From assembly GCA_023548195.1 (NCBI GenBank), contig JAJHZJ010000005.1, forward strand, positions 1 to 64,000: 64,000 bases of DNA, given 5' to 3'. Both the position numbers and the translations under genes were made by a program. This document shows, piece by piece, positions 11,224 to 22,685 of the stretch. The DNA comes from Bettongia penicillata ogilbyi (lineage: Eukaryota > Chordata > Mammalia > Diprotodontia > Potoroidae). Below the pieces are notes generated by a model. That model ran no database searches. It was not told the origin of the DNA and saw only the letters and a list, made by a program, of their open reading frames with translations. The stretch's first letter is position 1; each line of letters begins with the position of its first letter.

Positions 11224-12157
11224 TGACTTCTGGAATATCCTATTCCACGGCCTTCGATCCCTTAACGTAGAAGCTGCTAGATCTTGTATTATCCTGATTG
11301 TATTTACACAATACTGGAATTGTTTCTTTCTAGAAGCTTGCAATATTTTCTCCTTGATGTGGGAATTCTGGAATTTGGCCACAATGTTCCTAGGAGTTTC
11401 TCTTTTTGGATCTCTTTCAGGCAATGATCAGTGGATTACTTCAATACTTATTTTGCCCTGTGTTTCTAGAATCTCAGGACAGTTTTATTTCATGAAAGAT
11501 GATGTGTAAGCTCTTTTTTTGATCATGGCTTTCAGGTAGTCCCATAATTTTTAAATTGTCTCTACTGGATCTATTTTCCAGGTCAATTGTTTTTCCAATG
11601 AAATATTTCACATTCTCTTCCATTTTTTCATTCTTTTGGTTTTGTTTGGTGATTTCTTGGTTTCTCAGAAAGTCATTAGCCTCCATCTGTTCCATTCTAA
11701 TTTTGAGAGAACTGTTTTCTTCAGTGAGCTTTTGAACCTCCTTTTCCATTTGGCTAATTCTACTTTTGAAAGCATTCTTCTCCTCATTGGCTTATTGAAC
11801 CTCTTTTGCCAATTGAGTTAGCCTATTTTTCAAGATGTTATTTTCTTCAGCATTTTTGTGGGTCTCCTTAACAAGGAATTGACCCATTTTTCATGCTTTT
11901 TTTGCATCTCTCTCATTTCTCTTCCCAGCTTTTCCTCCACCTGTCTAATTTGATTTTCAAAATCCTTTTTGAGCTCTTCCATGGCCTGAGCTCATTGGGT
12001 ATCTATTTCTGATGTTCAGGATAGAGAGGCCTTGACTTCTATGTCTTTCCCTGATGGTAAGCATTGTTCTTCCTCATCCGAAAGGAAAGGAGGAAACATC
12101 TGTTCCCCAAGAATGTAACCTTCTATGGTATTATTTTTTTTCCCCTCCTCTGGACAT
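11224..12157 (-). pseudogene. L1-type ORF1, broken and C-terminally truncated, copy B
   Basis: Start ATG at 12157 gives MSRGG, then a shift and stop within ten codons. Further on are the coiled coil (about 11960-11650), with one long readable frame containing EKEVQKLTEENSSLKIRM, the RRM start NLKIMGLPESHDQ near 11550 and the linker PERDPKRETPRNIVAKF near 11400. The C-terminal domain ends after DLAASTLRDRRPWNRIFQ. The protein, if intact, would lack its last 35-40 residues. Confidence 0.8.
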
Positions 12158-12811
12158 TTTCCCAGCAAGTTACTTGACTTCTCAGATTCTTCTCCATCCC
12201 TGCCTAGATCCCCCCAGCTAGTACTTGGGGTCTGAGATTCATATGCTGCTCCCCAGTCTCAGGGCTTTCAGTGGCAGGCACAGCATTCAATGTGAGGTTA
12301 ATTTCTGGTGCTCAGGTCGGGGAAGGCTTGACTCCCAGGCTCAGTTCCCTCAGGGGGTTTATGTGGAGACATTCAGTAATGGAGCAGAGATCCTGACTGC
12401 TTGGAGAGGCTGGGTGTGCCACTGCCTCCCGATTAGGCCTGAATTATGGAGACCCCCTGCTCCCCTCACGGCCAGCCCAGAAGTCTCTCTCACTGACCTG
12501 TAGTGCCTGTGGTTGGAGGGACCTTCGCAGCCACCAGAGATTCTGTCCCTGAAGCCTGCTCAGAGCTGCTCCTCTTGGGGCCGCGCAGCCAGGGCAGGGC
12601 TGGGCTCTGCTCCAGGTCCAGTGTGCGACGGACCTTTGGTGCTGGTTTTTCAATGCCCTCTGGTCTGGAAATCTCCTCAACTCCATTGTTGTGTAGCTTC
12701 CACTGCTCCAGAACCTGTTGGGAGTTATTTTTACAGGAAATTTATGGGCTGTGGGTTCGGAGCTAGCATATGTGAGTCTTTCTACTCCCCCATCTTGACT
12801 CCTCCCCCCTC
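11224..12811 (-). mobile_element. ORF1-only LINE, copy B: 5'-complete, 3'-truncated
   Basis: Minus-strand copy beginning with the family's terminus (GGAGGAGTCAAGATGGGGG near 12800) and ending inside the ORF1 C-terminal domain at the FQKS codons (about 11224). The 3'UTR and poly(A) tail are absent. Twelve-base flanks ATACATTTCTTT (11212-11223) and ATATATTTCTTT (12813-12824) differ at one base and look like a TSD. So this seems to have inserted in this short form, which is unusual for a LINE. Confidence 0.75.
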
Positions 12812-13844
12812 TATATATTTCTTTCTCTAACATGATGTTTCCCTCTTTCTATCATTACTATTCTCTTTATGAACTCTTATGTGGTTTCTTTCATCAAAGA
12901 TGCCTATGTCTTCTGGATTTTCCACTAGATTTTATTTGTTAATAATGGTGCAAAAGCAATCAAGAAATGTTTAATATGCCTACCCTTTATAAGTAAACCA
13001 ATGTTAGGTAGGTTCTTGGAAAGAAGCAAAGTGTAGATCTAGGCTGTGCTCTTGTGGATATTCTAATCCAATAGAAATTTTCATTATTGCTTTCCCTATG
13101 TTTTGAGATGTAAGTTTGTGATTTAATTAGTACTGATTTCCACTACCTGCATTTCATGCCTAGCTCCACAAATAATATACATAAACATAATACTCAATTT
13201 GTCAGTTTAATCCCTAGGTATGTCTTTAAAGGGGAAATCAGTTTTTGTGTTTTCTTTAATATATATTTATGTGACTTGTTCATCTATCAACTACCTTTCC
13301 CATTTTATCATTTCTCTAACTCTCCCACAGTTCAATTTCTTAGGACTAAGAAAGGGGGAGCAGGGGAAAAAGGACAGACGTTCAGCAAATCTACCCAATA
13401 AATCAAAAAGTCTTAGGTATTCAGTATTTCACTCCCATGTTTTACCACTTCTATAAAGTATTTGGAAGAAATTTCTTCCCTTATTTCTTCCGTCATAAAA
13501 ACTTTTATTATAATTCTAAAGCAATCAAATTATGTCTTGTTTTGCTTTATTTTTGTTCTCATTTTTTAAATTTGCATTATTTTAGTCGTTATGTATTTTG
13601 GTTACTCATACTACTCATTTTGGTTCGGTTCACATATATCTAACAATGATTCTTTGTATTATCAGAATCATCATTTTCCGCAATGCATTGCATCCATATG
13701 ACAGAATTTATTTAGCCTTTAGGAAATCAATACAGAGCTATTTTGCTTTTAGTTCTTTGATCCCAAAACTTGAATCTCTGAATAAAGAGGTCTATATCAG
13801 ACTTTTCTTTTTGTCAGTGACCTCTTGGGGAGGCAGAATTTCCT
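12812..13844. other. Intergenic, no recognised element
   Basis: AT-rich sequence with no recognised element. Short open frames here are low-complexity Phe/Ile/Tyr-rich and lack support. Confidence 0.5.
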
Positions 13845-13990
13845 GATCTATAGTTTGGGACTGTACCCACATGACTCCAGGGGAGAAAGTGAAGCTGGTA
13901 ACTTTTCACAGCCCTGCTTCATTTTAATCCAATTCATTTGTATGTCATTGCCTTCTTGATGTCATTGTTCTCTTTGAGAATGAGAGACAA
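13845..13990 (+). mobile_element. SINE 3' fragment
   Basis: Matches the 3' half of a marsupial SINE: CATGACTCCAGGGGAGAAAG, a GCTGGTAACTTTTCACAGCC stretch, TCCAATTCATTTGTATG and CTCTTTGAGAATGAGAGAC. It is 5'-truncated and closely related to 14885-15095. Confidence 0.6.
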
Positions 13991-14058
13991 ACAACCTGTG
14001 AGTAGTATGAGTTGCCCTATTGTGAAACCATCTGGCCACTTCCAGTTCAGAATTGTAC

Positions 14059-14139
14059 TTCCTTCCTTCCCTCCCTCCTTTCTCCCTTCTTTCCTCCTTT
14101 CTCCTTTCCTTCCTCCTTTCTCCTACTCCTTTTTCTTCT
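14059..14139. repeat. Polypyrimidine (CCTT/CTCC) tract
   Basis: An 80-base pure pyrimidine run made of CCTT, CCCT and CTCC units, abutting the 5' end of the SINE at 14140. Confidence 0.9.
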
Positions 14140-14458
14140 GGGACATCTAGATGGTGCAGTGGATAGAGCACCAGGGCCAGAGTCAGGAGGACCTGAGTTC
14201 AAATCTCACCTCAGACATATGACACTCACTACCTGTGTGACCTTAGGCAGCCACTTAACCCCAAAATTCCCTCATCCTGTGTCATCTCCAGTCATCCTTA
14301 TGAACATATCTGGTTACTGGATTCAGATGACTCTGGAGGAGAAGTGACGTTGGTGATCTGCACAGCTGTCTCTCACACAAAACAAAGTCAATTGCAAGTC
14401 ATATTATTATTTGTCCGATGGCATGATCTTCTTTGGCAATTAATGATGAACACACACA
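14140..14458 (+). mobile_element. Marsupial tRNA-derived SINE with RTE-type tail
   Basis: Complete copy: GGACATCTAGATGGTGCAGT head, A- and B-box-like stretches (TAGAGCACC; GAGTTCAAATCTC), then GTGTGACCTTAGGCAGCC, the RTE-like tail region, GGCAATTAATGATGAAC and a short (CA)n end. It is the same family as 10281-10611 and 31334-31650. Confidence 0.85.
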
Positions 14459-14884
14459 CTCTTTATTCTCCTATTCTCTTCTCTTCCCCTTTCCTTTCCC
14501 TGTGGGTGCTCTGTCCCAATGAATATAAACTTTTGTAGCTAAAACTCTGCAAAATATCTTGGAGTTTGCAAGCTAGATTTATTCCTTAAAGACCATTCCT
14601 TAAAACCAAATCACTTTGGCTTTAATTGGTCAACAATAGGTCTCAGCACAAGCCCCACTTTGTAGTCATTTTGGGGCCCTGATGGTTCAAAATGAATATA
14701 AATAACAGTTGTTTCTATTTTGGCCAGAAACTCTATGTGTCTGCCCCGCCCAGATTGACATTTTTTTTGACCAGGTAAAAGACTACATCCTTTGCCTCAT
14801 TTCTTACTTAGCCTAAATGACGAATTGTGCCTTGCTTCAATCAAGCTGATACCTGTTAGAGATATTAGTTTAATAAAGCCAATG
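14459..14884. other. Intergenic, no recognised element
   Basis: No gene or clearly assignable repeat. It could hold old LTR sequence, but no boundaries are visible. Confidence 0.4.
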
Positions 14885-15095
14885 TCTCCCTCTGCATCCT
14901 GGGATATCTCTAGGCATACTGATCTATTTCTGGCAACTGGACTCAGATGGTCCCAGAGGAGAAAGATAGGCTAATGACATTGCCCAGCTTCTTCTTCTCT
15001 TAAATCCAATTCATTTGCAAGTCATGGCATTTCCTTCCTGATTTCATGGTCCGCTTTGAGAATGAAAGTGAAACAATGACAAAACCATAGCAACA
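14885..15095 (+). mobile_element. SINE 3' fragment
   Basis: 5'-truncated SINE: CATCCTGGGATATCTC, CTGGACTCAGATGGTCCC, TTAAATCCAATTCATTTGC and CCGCTTTGAGAATGAAAG, ending in an AACAA-rich tail. Confidence 0.65.
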
Positions 15096-15144
15096 ACAGC
15101 GACCATGACCTCTTTGAGGGATATACTTAGCAAATGGAATAAGA

Positions 15145-15393
15145 AAGAACAAAGGGCTTGGAATACGATATTCTAGAAGTCAAAGGAACCCAGAAAAACT
15201 GAGTATAGTACTTCAGGTGAAAAATTGGTTACTCATGAAATAAAGGACTTTCAAGCATTCTTATCAAAGAGAAAAGAGCTGAATAGAAACTTTGTCTTTC
15301 AAATATAAAAAAAAAAAACAAGAGAAGCATGAGAATGTAAAGGGCTTATTAAAGTTAAACTTGAAAGAAAGAAAGATGCATAGATAGACAAAG

Positions 15394-15461
<68 letters not shown>

Positions 15462-16120
15462 GGCACAGGGTGACTTGAATATGAAAATATGACATCAATT
15501 TGGCTTAAGGATGGAACACTATAAATACTCAATTGGTATTTTATACTACAGGAAAGTGGTTGGGAAGGGGACAAGAGGGAAAAATGACAGAATGGAGTGC
15601 ATATTGGGGGGGGTGGTAGTCAGAAGCAAAGACTTTAAGAAAAGGAAAGTGTCAAAGGAGAAGACAGAATGATTGGGGTGGGAAATAGGATGGAAGGAAA
15701 TATAGTCACCTGATGAGTAGATGTTTTGCCAAACTACATATGTATGACCTATATTATATTGTTTACCTTATCAATAGGCATGGGTGGGAAGGGAATTAGG
15801 GAGAGAATTTTGAACTCAAAGTTTTAAAAATAAACCTACAAACTGTTTTTTATATGCAAATGGGAAATAAGATATGCAAGCATTGGGATGTAGAAATCCA
15901 TCTTGCCCTTCAGGAAAGCAAAGGAGAATGGGATAACAGGAGGGGATGAACAAAAGAAGGACAGACTTGGTGAAAGGATAATCAGAAAGTATGTCATCTT
16001 GTGTTGGGGGAGGGAAAATGTGGGGGAAAATTTGGAACTAAACATCTTGTGTAAATGAATGTTGAAAACTAACCATAAGTTAATTAGTTAAAATCAAGAG
16101 TAAAAAATATTACTCATCGG
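15145..16120 (+). mobile_element. ORF1-only LINE, copy F, 5'-truncated
   Basis: Contains only the last part of ORF1 (TTGGAATACGATATTCTAG onward, with a deletion near 15188) and the 3'UTR, ending AATGAATGTTGAAAACTAAC. 5' truncation is the usual LINE outcome and contrasts with copies B and the 19696-20614 insert. Confidence 0.75.
15379..15461. repeat. (TAGA)n microsatellite in copy F 3'UTR
   Basis: Nearly pure TAGA tetranucleotide array at the same 3'UTR position that holds (CA)n in copies A and D. The antisense frame (Ser-Ile-Tyr-Leu repeats) is an artefact. Confidence 0.9.
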
Positions 16121-16580
16121 ATTCTATTGAAACTATGAAAGTTTTTACTTTCTTTCCCAGTTATTTCCCACAATCATCCCCTTCAGAATAATTTTAATAT
16201 TCCTCATGAAAACTTTACACAATGGATGAATGAATGGATGATAAATCCAAATACCTAGGATCTATCCTAGGGTTACTACTAACTAGCCATGCAACCATGA
16301 TAACAACACCCTCTGAAAATTTATTTTATATGACTTAAATGAAAATGCCTAAGATTTATTTCCTGTTTAGCACCTTCCCTTTCCCACCTCAATTATTTTT
16401 TGAAGAGGTTTCTCAAGTCTAAAATTCAATTTCTCTGCAGAATTCCTTCAGTCCAAAGTTATTTACTCTCATTCATTTTGTTAGCTATTTTATAGAATTT
16501 TAAAATTTGATAAGCACATCATCTTTTCCTTACGACCAAGGTTTCATAAACATACAAAGTAGTGCATCAGTTGCTCAGGA
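16121..16580. other. Intergenic, no recognised element
   Basis: AT-rich spacer with nothing recognisable. Confidence 0.5.
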
Positions 16581-17290
16581 ATATTCAAGCTAATTTAATG
16601 AAAAATGACAATTCTATCTCAATTAATTTATTTATTCAGTGCCACACAAGTCCAACTACAAAAAAAATTTTATAGAGTGAGGAATAATATAACTAAACTC
16701 ATCTGGAAGAACAAAAGTTGTAGAATATCAAAGGAATTAATGGTAAGAAATGCTAGGGAAGGTGACCTAGACATATCAGATCTTAAATTGCATTATAAAG
16801 CAGCTATCATCAAAAGTACTTAGTACTGGCTAAAAAACAGAATGACGATTCAGTGGGAATAGGTAAGAGACACAAGACAAGGTAGTTAATTACTCTAGTA
16901 ATCTTCTGTGTGATAAACCCAAAGACCACAACTCCTGGCATGAGAACTCACTATTTGACAAAAAGTGATGGGAAAACTGGAAAATAGTATGGGAAAAACT
17001 GGGCATAGACTAACACCTTATACTGCAAACCAAAATAAATTCAAAATGGGGACATGATTTAGACATAAAGCCTCATATTATAAAGAAACTGGGAGAGAAA
17101 GGAATTTACCTGTCAGATTTACGGAGAAGCAAAGAATTTAGGGAAAAACAAGATATGAAGGACATTATGCAATGCAGAGTGGATAATTTGATTACATTAA
17201 ATTAAAAAGGGTTTGCACAAATGAAGTCAATACAACCAAGATTAGGTGGGAAAGCATTTTTACGACTAGTGCCTCTGCTAATGGCTTTAT
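16581..17290 (+). pseudogene. L1 ORF2 C-terminal fragment
   Basis: Plus-strand L1 fragment. MTILSQLIYLFSATQVQL (16605 onward) is the mammalian ORF2p 'PKAIYRFNAIPI' block, followed by IWKNKSCRISKELM and LDISDLKLHYKAAIIKS, the conserved post-RT block, then stops and frameshifts. It ends without a 3'UTR or tail near a GGGAAAGCATTTTTACGAC stretch. It is too short to encode any catalytic domain. Confidence 0.7.
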
Positions 17291-18469
17291 TTCTTTTTTG
17301 TTTTTCTGAGTGGACACTTATTATAATTAATATATGTGATAAAACAATGATCACAGTCTAAATATTGGTCACTATCACAAAGCTTCATCCAGCCAAGCAC
17401 ATACAAATAAGTGAAAATGTAAACGTTGAAGTCATGTTTATAGACATATGAAAATGGTGTTGAAACTGAATTGTAACAGCTTTAAAAAATAATCCCCCAT
17501 AGCCATTTTACTTCATCCAGCTAACATTTTTACATGAGAGATATACATATCTACATACATTATGATGATATTCAGTCTAGGAAGTGGCATTAAAGGAGAA
17601 AAATGTCATAAATTAGTGTTACTTCATAAAAAGTATGGGGAAAACTTACTTAACTAGAAAAAAACCTACAGTGGAACAAAGTTAGCGATGTGAAACTTTG
17701 TGAACACAGAAAAGGTTTATCTGAGAAAATAATACTAGGCAAATCAGTATTTAAATTTATAACACCTTATGTAAGTATGTATTTTCCTTAGCTCATGGAA
17801 AAATGAGGTAAATAGTGACAGTAAAATATATCTGTGTCATAAAATAATCCATTTAGGTATTAAATTATGCTAAAAGGAATCTTACATAGAAAGTAATGCC
17901 CTTAACCATTTTCACAGCGCACATCATATGCGTATATTGGAATATAGTATCTAAGATCAAAAATCTTGCCTTCAAATCATAGTCAATATAAAACAAGATT
18001 GTTTTGATTAAAGTAACCTGTATTCTCTTTAATATAATATCCCTTTAGTTTCAGAAATGTATATTTTCCAAAAAGCTACCAGTTTAAGATATGTACTTAC
18101 AAATAAGTTTCTTTGTTTTAAATTCGCACTTATATATATATGTACATATATATACATATATATACATACATATATATGTTTACTTTTCAGTGGTGATATT
18201 AACATTTAAATCATTTTGATTTGTAAATCAATTTTTTCTAATTCCCACAAATACTGAAATGTAACACTAGTCTGCACTTGCATAAAACCATGTGGAAACA
18301 TTATTACATTTACTTTTAAGTTGATACAAGTGTATCTTCCTTTCAGTTGTATGCCGTAATAGCAACAAGTGTGTTTTTTGATTGTGATTTCATGTGTATA
18401 TTCATAGCTACGATATACAAATAAAATTAATGGGAAACGTACACAATTCAATCTTTGAGAATACTCCTT
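17291..18469. other. Intergenic with (TATATG)n tract
   Basis: AT-rich spacer without genes. A (TATA/TACATA)n microsatellite lies at about 18128-18180. Confidence 0.5.
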
Positions 18470-19121
18470 CAAATACCTGTGAAAGTGACTCTAAACAAAT
18501 TCTACAGTGACAGAATCCACAATATGACAAAGTGAAAAAAATTATCCAACCAAAAACAACTTGAAAGGGTCACAGGAAATGGTAGGTTGCAAAAGGATGG
18601 AAGCATAACGCAGTCTGACTTGGACTGTGGCAGAAAAGATGGAGTTCGTGTAGGCCTCAGAGGACTTAATCACTGACTGCTATGTCAGTTTCCAGACTTC
18701 TCATCCCACAAATGCCACAGATAGCATAGAAGATCAGTGGGAAAACTGTGGGACCTAGGTGAAAGAGGAGCACTTGGTCCAGCTGGCATCTGGCCCCAGT
18801 CTTAGGGTGGTGCAGGTGGCCACAGTAATGGAAGTAGCAGCAGAAGCAGCAGCTTTCGGAGCTCTGAGCCCACAGATAGTGTGAGATTGAGTGGTCAATA
18901 CAAAATCCTTGAAGTTAGGGACAATATATCCACCAACCACCCTCACCCTCACTGGAAGCAGATTCTTACCTTGAAAAAGAGTTAACAATGTCAAATATTT
19001 GGCTGGAAAGATGAGGACACAGTGATAAAAAAACAAACTAAAGAACCTTACTTTGGTGACAAAGAACATCAAACCAGAAAAAGAAAAAAAAACAACAAAG
19101 TCAAAATTCCCACATCAAAAG
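18470..19121 (+). mobile_element. 5'UTR of rearranged old ORF1-only LINE, copy G
   Basis: AAATACCTGTGAAAGTGACTC near 18471 matches the 5'UTR of the other old copies (e.g. antisense near 20540). CACTGGAAGCAGATTCTTACC near 18950 matches the 5'UTR of copy E near 24660. The continuation of ORF1 is displaced to 19590 by a candidate solo LTR. Confidence 0.5.
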
Positions 19122-19586
19122 TGTAGCACCAATGAGAAATTAAAAGTGCTTACGGCGTCCATGCAATTCTGAATCACGAAATATAACAGACTACACATGG
19201 AAGACAGAACCAAAACATTAATTCAGAAACCAGAACGTCAAATATATCGTACTAACAAAAATCTATATGCAATAACAATTCAAAGAACAGTACCATCCCT
19301 AAATCTTTTCCCTGCTAGTCTAACCACAAACCAGTTCCATTAAACAAATCACAAGTAGGCTTCCTTAAGGAAGAACACAACCAAGCTCTTTCACTCATAC
19401 TTGTCAGTTGCATGTTGACTTGCATCTTTCCTGACTCAGACTAGACTCTGACCAATTTCCTCTCAGGTCTGCTCTACCTCTGCCTCTTCCTGTTAGACCC
19501 TTCCTGTTTCACCTACTAAGCAAACTCCTCCCATCCAAGGCTCTATGTGACTCAGATTCATGCTACTTAGTCTTCTACGTGACAAA
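19122..19586 (+). mobile_element. Candidate solo LTR
   Basis: About 465 bp that interrupts copy G exactly between its 5'UTR and ORF1. It begins TGTAGCACCA, ends GTGACA and is flanked by AAAG on both sides, the TG...CA form and 4-base TSD typical of gammaretrovirus-like ERVs. No coding sequence. It shares a short stretch with 4085-4105. No family was recognised. Confidence 0.35.
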
Positions 19587-19589
19587 AGA

Positions 19590-19695
19590 AGGAAACATTG
19601 AGTAGAGAAATGAGTGTGATGTAAGACAATCTTGAAAAATAAGTCAACAATTTGCTAAAGGAGACCCAAAATAATACTGAAGAATACAACACCTT
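19590..19695 (+). pseudogene. ORF1 coiled-coil piece of copy G
   Basis: GAGTAGAGAAATGAGTGTG through ACTGAAGAATACAACACCTT corresponds to the ORF1 block GREMREMQ...NAEENNT of other copies. Its continuation is at 20615, after a foreign insert; the last 15 bases are the left TSD of that insert. Frames are broken. Confidence 0.65.
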
Positions 19696-20614
19696 TCTCT
19701 TCTCAATTTTTCCTCCACCTCTCTTATTTGATTTTCAAAATCTTTTTTAAGCTCTTCCATAGCCTGAGACCACTGCATATTTATTTTGGCGGTTTTGGAT
19801 GCAGAAAACTTGACTTCTTCTGATGGTATGCCTTGTTCTTCCTCATCTGAAAGGACGGAAGAAAATTCCGATTCACCAAGAATATCACATTCTATAGTCT
19901 TATATTTTTTCCCCTTTTTGGGGCATTTTCCCAGTCAGTTAATTGACTTTTGAGTCCTTTGTCAAGAGGAGGGTATACTCCAGGGAACTGTAAGTTCTCA
20001 CTTCCTCCAAGGTGGCACAATCAAGGGAGAGGCCTTTGCTTCTCTCCTGGCCTTCTCTCTTGTCTAGGAGCAACCAGAATCAATCTGTTCTACCCAGGAT
20101 TTGCCAGCAGGATTCCCTCTCCAGAGCCTCTCCCAGCTCCACCACCATCACCCTTCCACAATCCAGAAGAGAGACTCAGGGCTGAGATCAAGATCAGCTG
20201 CTCAATTCTCCCAGGGTCTTTTATCCAAGAGCTTTTAAACGGACCTTGCAGCTGCTGCTGGCTGCTGGCTGCTGCTTGTGGATCCAGATTGCGTTCCATT
20301 CTCAATCAGGTGAAAGAGTTTTCTCACTGACTTTTAAAGCTGCCTTTAGCTTGTGTGGGTTAAGCAATCTGGGAATCGTTGCTGCAGATGGCACCCTGAA
20401 GCCAACTCTGGTCCTCTCCTGCCATGCAGTGCAATAGACCTTTCCTGATGGCCTTTCAGGGTATCTTGGGCTGCAAATCTATTTTACCCCATCATTTTTT
20501 TGACTTTTCCTGTGCTAGAATTTGTTTAGAGTCATTTTTACAGGTATTTTATGGGCTATGTGGGGCAGCTTCTACAGACCCATCTTTCTACACCACCATC
20601 TTGACTCCACTCCC
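19696..20614 (-). mobile_element. 3'-truncated ORF1-only LINE insert within copy G
   Basis: Minus-strand 5'UTR plus ORF1 N-terminus. The 5' end (GGAGTCAAGATGGTGGTG) lies near 20610 and the start ATG at 19926. It stops in the coiled coil (EEKL codons, about 19700). It has no 3'UTR or poly(A). Flanks AGAATACAACACCTT (19681-19695) and AGAATATGACACCTT (20615-20629) match at 13/15 and act as a TSD. The alternative, an inversion of copy G's own 5' end, is less likely because copy G has its own 5'UTR at 18470. Confidence 0.6.
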
Positions 20615-21545
20615 AGAATATGACACCTTAAACAATAGATTAACCGAAATGACAAAAGAGTTCCAGAAAGCCAGTGAAGAGAATGACTTAAAAAGAAGAA
20701 TGGGTCAAATGGAGAATTAGGTCCAATAGTTCACTGAAGGAAATAACTCCTTAAAAATTGAAATTGAGGAAATGGATGCAAATGAATTTATGAAAAACCA
20801 AAAATTATAAAAAAGCAATAAAAATGAAAATAAAAGATATTGTGAAGTATCTCATTGCAAAAATCACTGATCTGGAAAACACATCCAGGAGAAATTTTAT
20901 ATACACACACACACACGCACACACGCACACACACACATACGCATACATATATAAATATATGTGTGCATATGTTTTCATGTGTGTATGTGTATATATGTAT
21001 ATATACACACATAGGCACACATACATACATATTTACACACATACATATATGTAGGACTACCTGAAAATCTTTATAAAAGAAAGAGCCTAGACAATATCTT
21101 CCAAGAAATTATCAAGGAAATCTGACCTGATCTTCTAGAATCAGAGAGTACAATAGAAACGGAAAGAATTCATTGGTCACCTCCTGAAAGAAATCCCAAA
21201 TGGAAAACTCCTAGGAATAATATAGTCAAATCTCAGAGTTTCCAGATCAAGGAGAATTTATCGCAGGCAGTTAGAAAGAAACAATTCAAATACTGTCCAA
21301 ATACAATCAAAATATTAGATGTGGAAGCATCTACATTAAGGGAATCTAATAACTTGGGTTATGATATTCCTGAGGTCAAAGGAGCTAGGAGTAAAACCAA
21401 AAATCACCCAGAAAAATTGAGTATAGGCTCTCAGGGAAACAAATTGACATTCAATGCAGTAGAGGCCTTTGAAGAATTCTTCATGATAAGACAAAAACTG
21501 AATAGAAAATTTGACTTTCACATACTAGAATCAAGGGAATTTTGA
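20615..21545 (+). pseudogene. L1-type ORF1 C-terminal two-thirds, copy G
   Basis: Coiled coil to about 20800, RRM beginning at TSRRNF near 20885, but the RRM is split by a 150-bp microsatellite before GLPENLYK near 21055. The C-terminal domain follows (RKKQFKYCPNTIKI near 21270; MIRQKLNRKFDFHI at the end). Multiple shifts and stops. Confidence 0.75.
20899..21052. repeat. (CA)n/(TA)n microsatellite inside ORF1 RRM
   Basis: CA, CACG and TATG units lying precisely between two adjacent conserved ORF1 blocks. It expanded after insertion, from the A/T-rich stretch that encodes the first RRM strand. Confidence 0.85.
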
Positions 21546-21682
21546 AAAGATGAACAAGAAGGAGAAGTCACAAGGTACTTTTAAAATTCAAACTGTTTAC
21601 ATTCTGACATGGAAAAATGATATTTGTAATTTACCTTTTTTTTTGCATTAGGGTAGTTGGAGGAAATTATAAAGACAGACGG

Positions 21683-21712
21683 ATACATAGATAGATAGAT
21701 AAATAGACAGAC

Positions 21713-21764
<52 letters not shown>

Positions 21765-21825
21765 GGATGGATGGATGGATGGATGGATGGATGGATGGAT
21801 GGATGGATGGATGGATGGATGGATG

Positions 21826-21874
<49 letters not shown>

Positions 21875-21898
21875 GGAGGGAGGGAGATAGGTAGGTAG
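21683..21898. repeat. (GATA)n-(GATG)n-(GATA)n microsatellite in copy G 3'UTR
   Basis: Compound array: GATA block, a central GATG block at about 21763-21827, then GATA again. It sits at the family's usual 3'UTR microsatellite position. Confidence 0.95.
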
Positions 21899-22685
21899 AT
21901 AAGACACAGGGTGAGTTGAATATAAAGGAATGATAACTAAAAGTGAGATTAAGGAATCAAAGAAGAATACGTTGGGAGAAGGAGAAATGGAGAGATGGAA
22001 TGGTGTAAATTACCTCACATAAAATTAGGTAGAACAGGTTTTACAACGGAGTGGAAGAGGGGGAAGATAAGAGGGAATGAGTGAACCTCACTGTCATCAT
22101 ATTTGGTTTAAGGATGATATACCATACGAACTCTATTGGATATCTTATCCTACAGGAAAATAGGGCCAAAGGGAGTGATTATGGAACCCTGAAAAGATTG
22201 GGGTAGGGAGTATTCAGAAAGAAGCACTTTTGGAAAATAACAGGGACAAAGGAGAAAATATAAGAAGTTGGGGGCAGGATAGGATGGAGGGAAATATAGT
22301 TAACCTTTCACAACATGAATACATTGTGTAACATGTATAACCTAGATTGAATTGCTTGCCTTCTCAATTAGTGTAGGTGGGGACAAAAGAAGGGAGACAA
22401 TCTGGAACTCAAAGTTTTAGAAAAAAATGTTAAAATTGTTTTTTTTCATGCAACTATGAAATAATATATGCAGGCAAAGGTGTATAGAAATAGATCTTGC
22501 CCAACAAGAAAGTAAGGGGAGGAGAATAAACAAGGGGATCATTCATAGAAGGGTGGGCAGACTGGGCCAAGGGGTAATCAGAATGGGGAGGAGGAAGCAG
22601 AGAAATGGGGAGAAAATTTGGAGTTCAAAATCCTGTGGAAATGAATGTTGAAAAGTAAAAATAAATTAATTAATTTAAGGATACA

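Larger units (their letters stand above)
20615..22685 (+). mobile_element. ORF1-only LINE, copy G, ORF1 and 3'UTR part
   Basis: Resumes copy G after the insert. ORF1 from the coiled coil (NRLTEMTKEFQKASEEN) to a stop near 21543, then the 3'UTR ending AATGAATGTTGAAAAGTAAAAATAAAT with a poly(A) signal. Copy G therefore spans 18470-22685 with two later interruptions. It is an old copy by divergence. Confidence 0.75.

Noticed and set aside
21581..21907. 108-codon Ser/Ile/Tyr/Pro-His repeat protein
   Set aside because: Pure translation of the GATA/GATG microsatellite.
18470..22685. Twin-priming inversion of a single LINE
   Set aside because: The inverted segment has 15-base direct flanks inside ORF1 and copy G already has its own 5'UTR, so a separate 3'-short insertion explains the layout better.
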